DNA of 64,000 nucleotides from Rhodobacteraceae bacterium UBA6213 (GTDB taxonomy: Bacteria; Pseudomonadota; Alphaproteobacteria; Rhodobacterales; Rhodobacteraceae), in contig DISJ01000013.1 of NCBI GenBank assembly GCA_002421605.1, forward strand, positions 135,976-199,975, read 5' to 3'. The translations under genes and the position numbers were made by a program. The notes beneath the pieces are model-generated. The model had not been told where the DNA came from, did not search any database, and saw only the letters and a list, made by a program, of their open reading frames with translations. Shown one piece after another: positions 1 to 9,638 of this stretch (positions are counted from its first letter, which is position 1; each line of letters begins with the position of its first letter).

Positions 1-3000
1 TCGGTATTTCGACGAATGATTACGCCGGGATGCAGGCTGGTGTCGGCGAGATGGACGCAATCGACATCTTCACCGCAACTGGCGGTGCCTTTTCGATTGC
101 TGCCAACCGATTGTCGCATGTGTTCGCCCTCAAAGGGCCCAGCCTAGCAGTTGATACTGCGTGTTCCTCAGCACTGACGGCGGTCCATCTGGCGGTACGC
201 TCGTTGCGGGCCGGCGATTGCAAGGTCGCCCTTGCGGGCGGCGTCAACGCGCTTTTGATGCCCACGCATTTCATTGCCTTCTCCCGCATGTCCATGCTGT
301 CGCCCGACGCGCGGTGTCAGGCCTTCGATGCGCGCGCCAACGGCTTCGTGCGCGGCGAAGGCGCGGGTCTGGTTGCGCTGCAACCCCTGCGCGCGGCGCT
401 GGCCGAGGGGCGGCGCATCCATGCGGTCATCCGCGGCACAGCCGCCAATCAGGACGGCCATACCAGCAGCCTGACGGTGCCCAGCGCCGAGGCGCAGCAC
501 GCGCTGGTTCTGGCCGCCTGCCGCGATGCCGGGGTGGACCCGGCCAGCATCGACTATGTCGAGGCGCACGGCACCGGCACGCAGGTTGGCGACCCGATTG
601 AGGCCAGCGCTTTGGGCAGGGCAATTGGTCAAGCGCGGGGCGATCTTGGGCCGTTGCTGATCGGCTCTTCCAAAACCAATATCGGTCATCTGGAATCGGC
701 CGCAGGTGCTGCGGGGCTGATTAAGGCGGCGCTGGTGCTGTCGCACGGCATGGTGCCGCCAAATCTGCATTTTCGTTCACCGTCGCCCAATATCGATTTC
801 GCCACACTGAACCTCAGGGTCGTAACCGAACCCACGCCCCTGCCCCGCGGCGTCGCGCGCGTCGGCGTGAACAGCTTCGGTTTTGGCGGCAGCAATGCGC
901 ATCTGGTGCTGCAAACGGCACCGACGCCCGCGTGGCCTCGATCAATCAGCGACCCTGAGGCTGTATTGCTGGCGCTTGCGTTAACACAGCCAGAACGCTT
1001 ACCGGCCGTGGCCGGGCGCTGGCGGACCTTTGTCGAGGGGTCAGAAACGCCGCTGGCCAATCTCTGTCACGCCGCCGCGACCCGCCTCAATCCGCGCGCC
1101 GGACGGCTGGCCATCGCCGCGCCGAACCGTGATGCGCTGCTAGAGCGGCTGTCCGCCTTAGAGGCGGGCGAAGCTGACGTTGCTGGCGTATCGCAGGCCA
1201 GCGGCGGCGCGGGCGAAGGGCCGGTGTTTGTCTACAGCGGGCAAGGCACGCAGTGGTGGGGTATGGCGCGCGGCCTGATCGGGTGTGAGCCGGTGTTCGA
1301 CGCGGTGTTGGCCCGGGCTGATGTGTTGTTCGCGCAGTGGGGTGGCTGGTCGTTGATCGAGGAATTGTCGCGCGATGCCTCAACCTCACAGTTGGATAAC
1401 ACCGCCTTCGCACAGCCAGCGATTTTCGCGGTGCAAGCGGCGCTAACCGAACTCTGGCGTTCGTGGGGGGTGGAACCTGCGGCCTGTGTCGGCCATTCGG
1501 TCGGCGAAGTGGCGGCGGCTTGGGCCGCCGGCGTGCTGGAGTTCGACGAGGCGGCGCGCGTGATCTTTCATCGTGGCCGCTGCATGGAGGGCGCGCCCGA
1601 TCGTGGCGCCATGCTGGCCGCCGCCCTAAGCGAAGACGCCGCGTTTGCACTGGTCGGAGGCTTGGGTGGAGCAGTGTCGGTTGGCGCGGTCAACAGCCCC
1701 GGCATGGTAACGCTGGCGGGTGACACGGATGCGATTGCGGCATTGGGCGAAGACCTTCAGGCGCGCGGCATTTTCCAGCGCAAGCTGACGGTGCAATATG
1801 CCTTTCACAGTCACCACATGGAACCGGTGCAAGCGCCGCTGCTGGCGGCGCTGGGCACCGTTACCGTGCACCCGGCCCGTGTGCCGCTGATGTCCACCGT
1901 AACGGGCTTGGCCGCGACCGAGGGCGATTTCGCTGCGCCCTACTGGTGGCGCAACGTGCGCGAACCGGTTTTGTTCGGCCCGGCAATCGCTCGCTTGGCT
2001 GCGCAGGGCCACGGCACCTTTCTTGAGATTGGCGCGCACCCAGCGCTGGCGGGGCCAATTACAGAAAGCGCGCGGGATGGGGGCGCCGATACGCCGCTGG
2101 TGCTGGGGTCGCTGCGTCGCAACGGCGCTGATCGCGCCGATTTGCTGGCGAGTCTTGGCGCACTCTGGGTGCGCGGTCAGTTGGTGGATTGGGATGGGGT
2201 GCTGGGCGGGCCGCGCATGTCGGTGGACCTGCCGCGCGAGGCGTGGCAACGTAAGCGGTATTGGACCGAGGCGCCCTCGGTCAGCGATGACCGCAGCGCG
2301 CATCTACGCCACCCGCTGATCGACCGGCGCTTGGCGGGCGCGCAACCTGTCTGGCAAACCCGGCTTGATCTGCAGCGCCTGCCTTGGCTGGAAGATCACC
2401 GCGTGCAGGGGCACGTGGTTTTCCCGGCCGCCGGGTATCTGGACATAATGTTAGGCGCCGCTGAATCGCTCGCGCCCGACGCGTTGACCTCGGGTGCGGG
2501 GTTCATGCTTGATGGTGCGGATTTTCGCCGGATGCTGGTCTTGCCGAGCAGCGGCGACGCGGTGCAACTGGAGCTTCGAGGGCGCGCGGGTGATGGCGGC
2601 TTCGAACTGTTCAGTCGTGAAGGCGGTGCAGACTGGGCGTTGAATGCCACAGGCTCGTGGCGCACGGTTGATGGCGGGCATCGCCCACCACCGCTCGACT
2701 TGGCCGATATACGCGCGGACATGAGCGAACCTGTCGCGCCTGACGCGCTCGCGGCACTTCATGCCGAGTCCGGGCTGAACTACGGCCCCGCGTTTCGGGG
2801 CCTGCACCGGATCACACGCAGCGACGGTGTGGCGCTTGGCGATGTGCGCCTGCCCGAAGGGCTGGAGGGCGCGGGCCACGCCTTGCACCCGGCGCTGCTG
2901 GATGCCTGTTTCCAACTGCTGACCGTGGCAATCCCAAGGGATGCGCAACTTGACGGCGGCCCGTTCCTGCCGGTCGAATTGGATCATCTGTGGCTGTACC

Positions 3001-6000
3001 GCCACCCCGGGCGCGACCTCGTCGCGCGGGTTGTCGTAACCCATGCCGCCGGGCGGCGGATCGGCTGCGACATTACCTTGTGCACACCGGAGGGCGCCCC
3101 CGTTGCGGTGCTGGAAGGGTTCCGCTGTCAGGCAGTCTCGCGCCAGCGCGCGGGATCGCCGGGCGATGCCGAAAGTTGGCTCTACAGGCAGATGTGGTAT
3201 CCATCTGCGCGCGCACAGACACCGCGCGCGCGGTTGGCGCCAATGCAAGACATCGTAGCAGCGGCAGAGGCGATTTCGGCGCGTGACTCTGCACCCGACG
3301 GGCGGCTTGGATGCCGGGTGGCGATGGCCGAACCAATTGCGGCGCATGTTACCGACCAGATCGTGGCGGCGCTACGCACACTCGGCTGGAGGCTGCGCGC
3401 TGGTGACGCCGAACCCCTGCCCCACCTGCAATCCCGACTGGGCATCGTACTCGCGCATCGCCGCCTTTTCGCGCGCTTCCTGTCGTTCCTTGTGGCCGAC
3501 GGGATTATCGCGATGAACGACGGGCAAGTGCGGGTTCTACGCGCACCGCGCCGCGCGACGCTCGATCGTGACTGGCGCAACCTGTATCATCAAGACCCCG
3601 GCATGTTGCCGGAATTGACGCTGATCCGCACCTGTGGCGCGCAATTGGCCGCAGTACTATGCGGCAAAGCAAACCCGCTGGAAGTTCTGTTTGAGGGCGC
3701 AAACCAAGGCGTGTTGGAGCAGTTCTATCAATCCGACTATACCATGGTCGGCTACAACACGATGGTGGCCGAGGCGGTGCGTTCGTCGGTCGCGACGGTG
3801 CCGGCAGGGCGCCCCATCCGGGTGCTGGAAATCGGCGCCGGAACCGGCGGATTGACGGCGCACGTTCTGCCAAGCCTGCCCGCGCAAACTACGCGCTACG
3901 TCTACACCGATATCTCCAACGCTTTCTTCACTCGGGCCGAAAAGCAACTCTACGATCACCGCTTCGTCGAATTCGCCACGCTTGATATTGAAGGGGACCC
4001 CCTTGCACAGGGGTTCGATGCCGAAAGTTTCGATATCATCCTTGCCTCGGACGTGTTCCACGCGACACGCGATCTTGGCGCGGCACTGGCAAACGCGCGA
4101 CGGCTGCTGGCGCCAGACGGTCTGCTGGCGTTTATCGACCTCGTTAAGGCGCCACGCTCGGCCGACCTCATGTTCGGGATGACTGCGGGATGGTGGCGCT
4201 TTGACGACGCCTTGCGCCACGACCATCCGATCCCTGACCGGCAGACATGGAAGCGTGCGATGGCTGCGGCGGGCTATGTGCAAATCGAACCAGTCGAGTT
4301 GGCGGGGTGCGAAACTCTCGCGGGGCAGATGGTGATGTTGGCCCGTGCGCCCGCTGCGGCAACGCCAGCCGTAGCGCCGGCCTATGCGCTGGGCGGCGAA
4401 GCCAAACCTTGGCTGCTGTTGGATGATCGTGCGGGATCTGGCCTGCATCTTTGCAAGCGTTTGCGCGCCGAGGGGCGTGTGATGGTACTGGCGACGCCGC
4501 ACTCCACCCCCGGCAGCGACCCGACGTGGGACTCGCCTTGGTCCTGTGCATTCGACCCACATGTGCCCGCCCAGATCGCAACGATGCTGGACGAGTTGCA
4601 GCGGCACGAGCTGTGGCCCGAGCGGGTTATCTTTGCAAACGGGCTGGATGCACCCGATCTGGAATGCGTGGACCCGGATGCAATCGTTACCGGGCAGAGT
4701 GGCGGAACACTGGCGCTGATGCGTCTGGTGCAAGCACTGAGCGGTGAGGGCCGCGCGCCAACCCGCCTTGCCGTGCTGACACGCAACGCGCAGACGGTGG
4801 GCATCGCGGATGAGGCGCCAGTCAACCCGGTCGCGGCACCGGCGTGGGGGCTGGCCCGGGTGGTGATGAGCGAGCATCGCGCGCTCGACTGCATCGCAAT
4901 CGACATCGACGACCCCGCCAACCCCGAAACGCTGGCGGCCTTGTTGGCCGAACTGAGTGAGCCAAGTTCTGAACGCGAGATCGCCCTGCGGCGTGGCGCG
5001 CGGTTCTACAACCGGATCGAGCGCGTCGGTTTCGAGTTGCTTTCGCGGCCAGATCCAGCGGCCCGCCACCGGCTTGAAATCCCCGCGCCGGGGGTGCTGG
5101 AACGGCTGGCCTTCGTGGCGCGTCCGCGCATCGCCCCCAAGAACGGCGAAGTCGAGATCAAGGTCGAGGCTGCGGCTTTGAACTTTCGTGATGTGATGAA
5201 GGCGATGGGAATTTATCCCACTTCGGGCCCCGAGGACGAATTGCCCGGCGATGAATGTGCCGGTGTCGTCAGCGCCGTTGGCCCCGGCACGCGGGGCTTT
5301 GCCGTCGGTGATCGGGTGCTGGCACTGGGCGCGGGCTGCTTTGCCTCTTATGTGACGTTGCCAGTGGCGTTGGTTTTCGCGATGCCCAAATCGCTGGAGT
5401 TTGACGCGGCGGTGACTATTCCGGTGCCGTTCCTGACAGCGTGGCACGCCCTGCATGAGGTCGCGCGGATCCGGCGCGGTGACACCGTGCTGATCCACGC
5501 GGCAACCGGCGGTGTCGGGCTGGCGGCGATGCAGGTTGCCACGCGCGCCGGGGCCACGGTTCTGGCAACTGCCGGGTCGGAGGGCAAGCGCGCGCTGTTG
5601 CACGCGCTGGGGGTGCGCTACGTAATGAACTCGCGCACGCTGGGTTTTGCTGATGAAGTGCGCGCCATCACCGGTGGGCGTGGGGTGGACATCATCCTGA
5701 ACGCGTTGGCAGGGCGGGCGATCGAACAGGGGCTAGCCTCGCTGGCACCGGGCGGGCGGTTTCTCGAAATCGGCAAGCGCGATATCTACCAGAACACCCG
5801 TATCGGGTTGCGGCCATTTCGCAATGCGATCAGCCTGACCTCAATCGATCTTGCGCAGGTGATGACCACGCAACCGGCGCTTGCTGCGCGCTCGATGCGC
5901 AAAGTGCTACGCCAGATCGAAGCTGGCCACCTGACGCCACTGCCGCATCGTAGCCTGCCAATGGCGCGCGCGCAGGATGCGTTTCGGCTGGTGTCGCAGG

Positions 6001-8102
6001 CCAAGCATATCGGAAAAATCGTGCTATCGGCGCGCGAATCAAGGGTTGTGGCCCTTGCCCCGCGCACCACAGCGTCGGTATCGCTACGGGGCGATGCGAC
6101 CTATGTGATTGGCGGCGGCTTGGGTGGCTTTGGGCTGGTCTTGGCCGACGGATTGGTCCGCGCTGGTGCCCGCCACCTTGTTCTGATCGGGCGCACTGGC
6201 GCGTCTAGTCCAGAGGCGGCCCGCGCTGTGGCGCGGTTGCGCGCGGCGGATGTCAACGTTCGCGTCGAGGCACTGAACCTCGCCAAGGAAGCTGACGTGG
6301 CTGCCACATTTGCCCGTATCGGTTCACTGATGCCGCCGATCCGCGGCATATTCCATTCTGCGATGGTGCTCGATGACGTGCTTCTGGCGCAATTGACTCC
6401 GGCACGGCTGGCGCGGGTCATGCAACCCAAAGTCGCTGGCGCATTGGCCCTGCACCGCGCCAGCCGCAATTTGCCCTTGGACCATTTCGTGATGTTCTCA
6501 TCGCTGGCGGCGCTGATCGGTAGCAGTGGTCAGGCAAACTATGTTGGCGCCAACAGCTTCCTTGTCGGTCTTGCCCAGCACCGACATGCACAGGGGCTGC
6601 CAGCGTTGGCCGTGGATTGGGGCCGCATTTCCGGCGCAGGGCATGTTGCGCTCAACGACGAACTTGGTGAAAGGCTGGAACGGGCTGGGCTTTTGGGGAT
6701 GCCCGCCACCGCTGCTGTTGACGCTCTGTTGCGCCTGATGGCCACCGAATCTGCGCACGCCGCGTTGATGAACGTTGACTGGGAGACGTGGCGGCGCAGC
6801 CAGCCGGGCGAGGTTCCAAACCGGCTTGCCAACCTCGTGGCGACCGATGACGCGGCGCAAGGCGTTGCGACGGCCAGCCTGCGCGAGCGACTGATGAACG
6901 CGCGCGAAGACAACCGCGGTGAAATCGCGATCGCCGCGCTGCGCGAACAGGTCGGTGCCGTCTTGCGCCTGCCACCCGACGAAATTGATCCAGAAGCGGC
7001 CCTAACAGACATGGGGCTCGATTCGTTGATGGCGATTGATCTGGTGATGCGACTGGAATCGGCACTGGACATCAGCATCCCGACAAGCCGCGTCAGCACC
7101 GGGTTAAGTTTGCATGATCTTGCAGCAATGGTTCTGGGATTGTTGAGCGGAGCCGAAGTTTCCGCACCCCCCCAGGCCGCGCCGGATGGGAACGCAGAAC
7201 CTGACCACGCGGCACCCGCCTCGTGTCTTGTGACCTTGCGGCAGGGCGAAGGCCATGTGCCGCTGATTCTGGTGCATCCAACTGGTGGTGATCTGAAGCT
7301 CTATGACCCACTGGTCGCTTCCATGCCGCCGGGAGGGGCGATCCTTGGGCTGCGTTCGCGCACGGTTGCTGCGGGGCTTGAAGAATACGCGAGCGCCGAG
7401 CATATGGTCAGCGCCTATGCAGACCTGCTCTGCACACGCCTGCCGGAAGGGCCGCTTGCACTCGCCGGGTTTTCGATGGGCGGGTTTATGGCTCTGGCTT
7501 TAACCGCGGAACTGGAATCGCGCGGGCGGCTGGTGATACTCACCTGCATGATCGATGCAAATCCAAAGTGGATCGATCCAGCACTCGACCCGGCCGACCG
7601 TTTAGGTTTGTTGATGGGTGAATTCATCACCGCGATTGGCGCGCAGGGCGCGCTGCAATGGCATGATGGACCGCCCGACCGATCGGCAGTCGACGGTCTT
7701 ATTCGCGCGACGGCGCCTTTGCCCGAGCCCGAGCGGGTGCAAGCCTTTCTTGACTGGCTACCAAGCGTCGGGCGCACCGACCCCCGCATCGCACCCGAAC
7801 AGGTGCGTCGAATTGTCGCACTCTATCTGCGCCATATTGGGTTGTTCGAAGGTGCAACCTTCGCGCCTTTGCGCGCGAAGATCCGGATTTTCACGTCGGT
7901 CAGCGACGCCGATGACAGCGCGGTTTGGGCATCTCTGGTCAAGACAGATGCAAAGAGCACAGCCCAAACGGCGCCAAAACGGCAGGTGTTCGGCAGCGAT
8001 CATCTGGGCATTCTGAAGCCACCGGTGGTGCGCGCAATCGCCAACGCGCTCAACACGGCTATCAGTGAAAACCTGTTGGAACTGGGCAAACTGCGCGTTT
8101 GA
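1..8102 (+). CDS. Highly reducing type I polyketide synthase (5' partial): KS-AT-DH-MT-ER-KR-ACP-TE
   Basis: The reading frame is open from base 3 (GISTNDYAG, inside a ketosynthase), so the start lies upstream of the window. Residues are numbered from the ATG at base 30. KS: Cys45 in DTACSS, His180 in HGTGT, His220 in KTNIGH. AT: GHSVGE with Ser490, and AFHS near 591-594, which suggests malonyl-CoA. DH: His790 in HxxxGxxxxP and Asp958. C-methyltransferase: LEIGAGTGG near 1267-1275. ER: NADPH-binding GGVG near 1826. KR: GGLGGFG near 2030, Ser2158, Tyr2171. ACP: GLDSLM with Ser2332. TE: GFSMGG with Ser2482 and His2658. Every catalytic residue I looked for is present, so one iterating module could build and release a reduced, alpha-methylated chain. 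The MT between DH and ER is the fungal HR-PKS order; the fused TE is not typical of that group. Product unknown; no tailoring gene follows. Confidence 0.95.
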   Translation, partial: GISTNDYAGMQAGVGEMDAIDIFTATGGAFSIAANRLSHVFALKGPSLAVDTACSSALTAVHLAVRSLRAGDCKVALAGGVNALLMPTHFIAFSRMSMLSPDARCQAFDARANGFVRGEGAGLVALQPLRAALAEGRRIHAVIRGTAANQDGHTSSLTVPSAEAQHALVLAACRDAGVDPASIDYVEAHGTGTQVGDPIEASALGRAIGQARGDLGPLLIGSSKTNIGHLESAAGAAGLIKAALVLSHGMVPPNLHFRSPSPNIDFATLNLRVVTEPTPLPRGVARVGVNSFGFGGSNAHLVLQTAPTPAWPRSISDPEAVLLALALTQPERLPAVAGRWRTFVEGSETPLANLCHAAATRLNPRAGRLAIAAPNRDALLERLSALEAGEADVAGVSQASGGAGEGPVFVYSGQGTQWWGMARGLIGCEPVFDAVLARADVLFAQWGGWSLIEELSRDASTSQLDNTAFAQPAIFAVQAALTELWRSWGVEPAACVGHSVGEVAAAWAAGVLEFDEAARVIFHRGRCMEGAPDRGAMLAAALSEDAAFALVGGLGGAVSVGAVNSPGMVTLAGDTDAIAALGEDLQARGIFQRKLTVQYAFHSHHMEPVQAPLLAALGTVTVHPARVPLMSTVTGLAATEGDFAAPYWWRNVREPVLFGPAIARLAAQGHGTFLEIGAHPALAGPITESARDGGADTPLVLGSLRRNGADRADLLASLGALWVRGQLVDWDGVLGGPRMSVDLPREAWQRKRYWTEAPSVSDDRSAHLRHPLIDRRLAGAQPVWQTRLDLQRLPWLEDHRVQGHVVFPAAGYLDIMLGAAESLAPDALTSGAGFMLDGADFRRMLVLPSSGDAVQLELRGRAGDGGFELFSREGGADWALNATGSWRTVDGGHRPPPLDLADIRADMSEPVAPDALAALHAESGLNYGPAFRGLHRITRSDGVALGDVRLPEGLEGAGHALHPALLDACFQLLTVAIPRDAQLDGGPFLPVELDHLWLYRHPGRDLVARVVVTHAAGRRIGCDITLCTPEGAPVAVLEGFRCQAVSRQRAGSPGDAESWLYRQMWYPSARAQTPRARLAPMQDIVAAAEAISARDSAPDGRLGCRVAMAEPIAAHVTDQIVAALRTLGWRLRAGDAEPLPHLQSRLGIVLAHRRLFARFLSFLVADGIIAMNDGQVRVLRAPRRATLDRDWRNLYHQDPGMLPELTLIRTCGAQLAAVLCGKANPLEVLFEGANQGVLEQFYQSDYTMVGYNTMVAEAVRSSVATVPAGRPIRVLEIGAGTGGLTAHVLPSLPAQTTRYVYTDISNAFFTRAEKQLYDHRFVEFATLDIEGDPLAQGFDAESFDIILASDVFHATRDLGAALANARRLLAPDGLLAFIDLVKAPRSADLMFGMTAGWWRFDDALRHDHPIPDRQTWKRAMAAAGYVQIEPVELAGCETLAGQMVMLARAPAAATPAVAPAYALGGEAKPWLLLDDRAGSGLHLCKRLRAEGRVMVLATPHSTPGSDPTWDSPWSCAFDPHVPAQIATMLDELQRHELWPERVIFANGLDAPDLECVDPDAIVTGQSGGTLALMRLVQALSGEGRAPTRLAVLTRNAQTVGIADEAPVNPVAAPAWGLARVVMSEHRALDCIAIDIDDPANPETLAALLAELSEPSSEREIALRRGARFYNRIERVGFELLSRPDPAARHRLEIPAPGVLERLAFVARPRIAPKNGEVEIKVEAAALNFRDVMKAMGIYPTSGPEDELPGDECAGVVSAVGPGTRGFAVGDRVLALGAGCFASYVTLPVALVFAMPKSLEFDAAVTIPVPFLTAWHALHEVARIRRGDTVLIHAATGGVGLAAMQVATRAGATVLATAGSEGKRALLHALGVRYVMNSRTLGFADEVRAITGGRGVDIILNALAGRAIEQGLASLAPGGRFLEIGKRDIYQNTRIGLRPFRNAISLTSIDLAQVMTTQPALAARSMRKVLRQIEAGHLTPLPHRSLPMARAQDAFRLVSQAKHIGKIVLSARESRVVALAPRTTASVSLRGDATYVIGGGLGGFGLVLADGLVRAGARHLVLIGRTGASSPEAARAVARLRAADVNVRVEALNLAKEADVAATFARIGSLMPPIRGIFHSAMVLDDVLLAQLTPARLARVMQPKVAGALALHRASRNLPLDHFVMFSSLAALIGSSGQANYVGANSFLVGLAQHRHAQGLPALAVDWGRISGAGHVALNDELGERLERAGLLGMPATAAVDALLRLMATESAHAALMNVDWETWRRSQPGEVPNRLANLVATDDAAQGVATASLRERLMNAREDNRGEIAIAALREQVGAVLRLPPDEIDPEAALTDMGLDSLMAIDLVMRLESALDISIPTSRVSTGLSLHDLAAMVLGLLSGAEVSAPPQAAPDGNAEPDHAAPASCLVTLRQGEGHVPLILVHPTGGDLKLYDPLVASMPPGGAILGLRSRTVAAGLEEYASAEHMVSAYADLLCTRLPEGPLALAGFSMGGFMALALTAELESRGRLVILTCMIDANPKWIDPALDPADRLGLLMGEFITAIGAQGALQWHDGPPDRSAVDGLIRATAPLPEPERVQAFLDWLPSVGRTDPRIAPEQVRRIVALYLRHIGLFEGATFAPLRAKIRIFTSVSDADDSAVWASLVKTDAKSTAQTAPKRQVFGSDHLGILKPPVVRAIANALNTAISENLLELGKLRV

Positions 8103-8702
8103 TGGCGTAAGGCGCCCGCTAACATCGCTCGCCTGGCCGCGTTTCCCAACTTGCGTTTTTTGCAGGCTGAATAGTCTCTGGTTTCCTAGACGCATTGCAG
8201 CTTCTGTTATTGGCAGCGGTTCGAAGGCAATCAGGGGCAGCATGCCACTCCTAACGCGTTTGCGCTGCGAACTGTTGCGGAGCGCGATGTTGTCGTGGAC
8301 TTCTTCGTGTGCTTTATACTTTTCGGCGAAGGCGTTCGCGTTCAAGCACAGCTATGACGTTAGCGGAGGGCATCGCGTCTTCCTCGCTTGCACAATTACC
8401 ATGCAAGGCGTTCACAAATCTAGCGATTATTCATTCTTCAAAACTTTGACGCGTTCGCATTCGCCAGCCATCGCTCTTTGGCGGCCTCAGGCATTCTGGC
8501 AATAAGTCAGGCGTCACTGGCCAATCAACATGTATGACGGCACCGGTCGGCGAAATTTTCGCAACGCGCCGGATGGCGCCCACACGCTTGCGGGTTGCGA
8601 GATCTGATCAAATCCGATTATCTATTTGCAGCATGTCCGATGAGACAGACGATGGCGCCGTTCGCGATGAACGGCGCCAAGTCAAAAATGCAGGGGGGTC
8701 TA
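8103..8702. other. Intergenic region, PKS to liv operon
   Basis: About 600 bases. Open frames on both strands here show no family motif and no good ribosome site. The last 50 bases form the liv leader with a perfect hairpin. No gene is supported. Confidence 0.6.
8653..8679 (+). promoter_or_regulatory. Leader hairpin upstream of livH
   Basis: Perfect 11-bp inverted repeat TGGCGCCGTTC / GAACGGCGCCA with a 5-base loop, ending about 24 bases before the livH ATG. There is no U-tract, so an mRNA-stabilising or attenuating element is more likely than a terminator. Function is inferred. Confidence 0.5.
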
Positions 8703-9638
8703 ATGGAATACTTTGTTCAGCAATTGGTGAACGGGGTAACGCTGGGGTCGATCTACGGTCTGATCGCGATCGGCTACACCTTGGTTTACGGCATTGTCGG
8801 CATGATCAACTTTGCCCATGGCGACATTTTCATGGTCGGCGCTTTCGTTGCGCTGATCGTGATTACTGCGTTGGGGCTGACTGCCTCGACCGGGTTGGGA
8901 CTTTCGATTCTGGCGCTGATTCTGGTGCTGGTGATTTCGATGGTCGTTGCCTCGGTTTACGGCTGGACGGTTGAACGGGTGGCCTACCGGCCGCTGCGCG
9001 GCTCGTTCCGGTTGGCGCCACTGATTACCGCGATCGGGATGTCGATCGTGTTGCAGAACTTCGTCCAGATCAGCCAAGGCGCGCGTGTGAAACCGTTGCA
9101 GCCGATCATCAGCGGCGGCCACACCCTGATGCGCCGGGTTGATGCCCAAGGCGAATTCGCGGTGCAAATTTCCAACATGCAAATCTTCATCATCGTGATC
9201 ACCTTCTCGCTGATGGTGGCGTTCACCCTGCTGATTGCCAAGACCCCACTGGGGCGAGCGCAGCGCGCCTGCGAGCAAGACACCAAGATGGCGGCGCTGT
9301 CGGGGATCAACGTTGACCACACCATCTCGCTCACATTCGTGCTGGGCGCGGCGCTGGCGGCGGTGGCGGGGCTGATGTTCCTGCTTTACTACGGCGTTAT
9401 AGACTTCTTCATCGGCTTCGTGGCCGGAGTGAAGGCGTTCACGGCAGCGGTGCTGGGTGGCATCGGCTCCTTGCCCGGCGCGATGTTGGGCGGGATGGTG
9501 ATCGGCCTTATCGAGACCTTCTGGTCGGCCTATTTCTCGATCGAATACAAGGATGTCGCGGCGTTTGCCATGCTGGCGCTAGTGCTGATCTTCCTGCCGC
9601 AGGGGCTGCTGGGCAAACCCGAAGTCGAGAAAGTATGA
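8703..9638 (+). CDS. livH: Branched-chain amino acid ABC transporter permease LivH
   Basis: A 311-residue inner-membrane permease of the LivH/BraD family. The N-terminus (GSIYGLIAIGYTLVYGIVG followed by NFAHGD) is the family signature, and the C-terminal part (AAVLGGIGSLPGAMLGG) is the cytoplasmic loop that contacts the ATPases. The start at 8703 is chosen because AGGGGGG lies just upstream and the conserved membrane segment begins at once; an in-frame extension to 8595 has no such support. It overlaps livM by 4 bases (ATGA), so the two are probably translationally coupled. Together with LivM it forms the channel for leucine, isoleucine, valine or related amides and acids; the exact substrate cannot be read from the sequence. 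Confidence 0.95.
   Translation: MEYFVQQLVNGVTLGSIYGLIAIGYTLVYGIVGMINFAHGDIFMVGAFVALIVITALGLTASTGLGLSILALILVLVISMVVASVYGWTVERVAYRPLRGSFRLAPLITAIGMSIVLQNFVQISQGARVKPLQPIISGGHTLMRRVDAQGEFAVQISNMQIFIIVITFSLMVAFTLLIAKTPLGRAQRACEQDTKMAALSGINVDHTISLTFVLGAALAAVAGLMFLLYYGVIDFFIGFVAGVKAFTAAVLGGIGSLPGAMLGGMVIGLIETFWSAYFSIEYKDVAAFAMLALVLIFLPQGLLGKPEVEKV

Noticed and set aside
3657..5603. A 648-codon open frame on the minus strand inside the PKS
   Set aside because: It is antisense to conserved MT and ER domains in GC-rich DNA; it has no family motif and is explained by codon bias.
8065..8505. 146-codon plus-strand frame after the PKS
   Set aside because: It begins inside the PKS thioesterase, has no ribosome site and no recognisable sequence.
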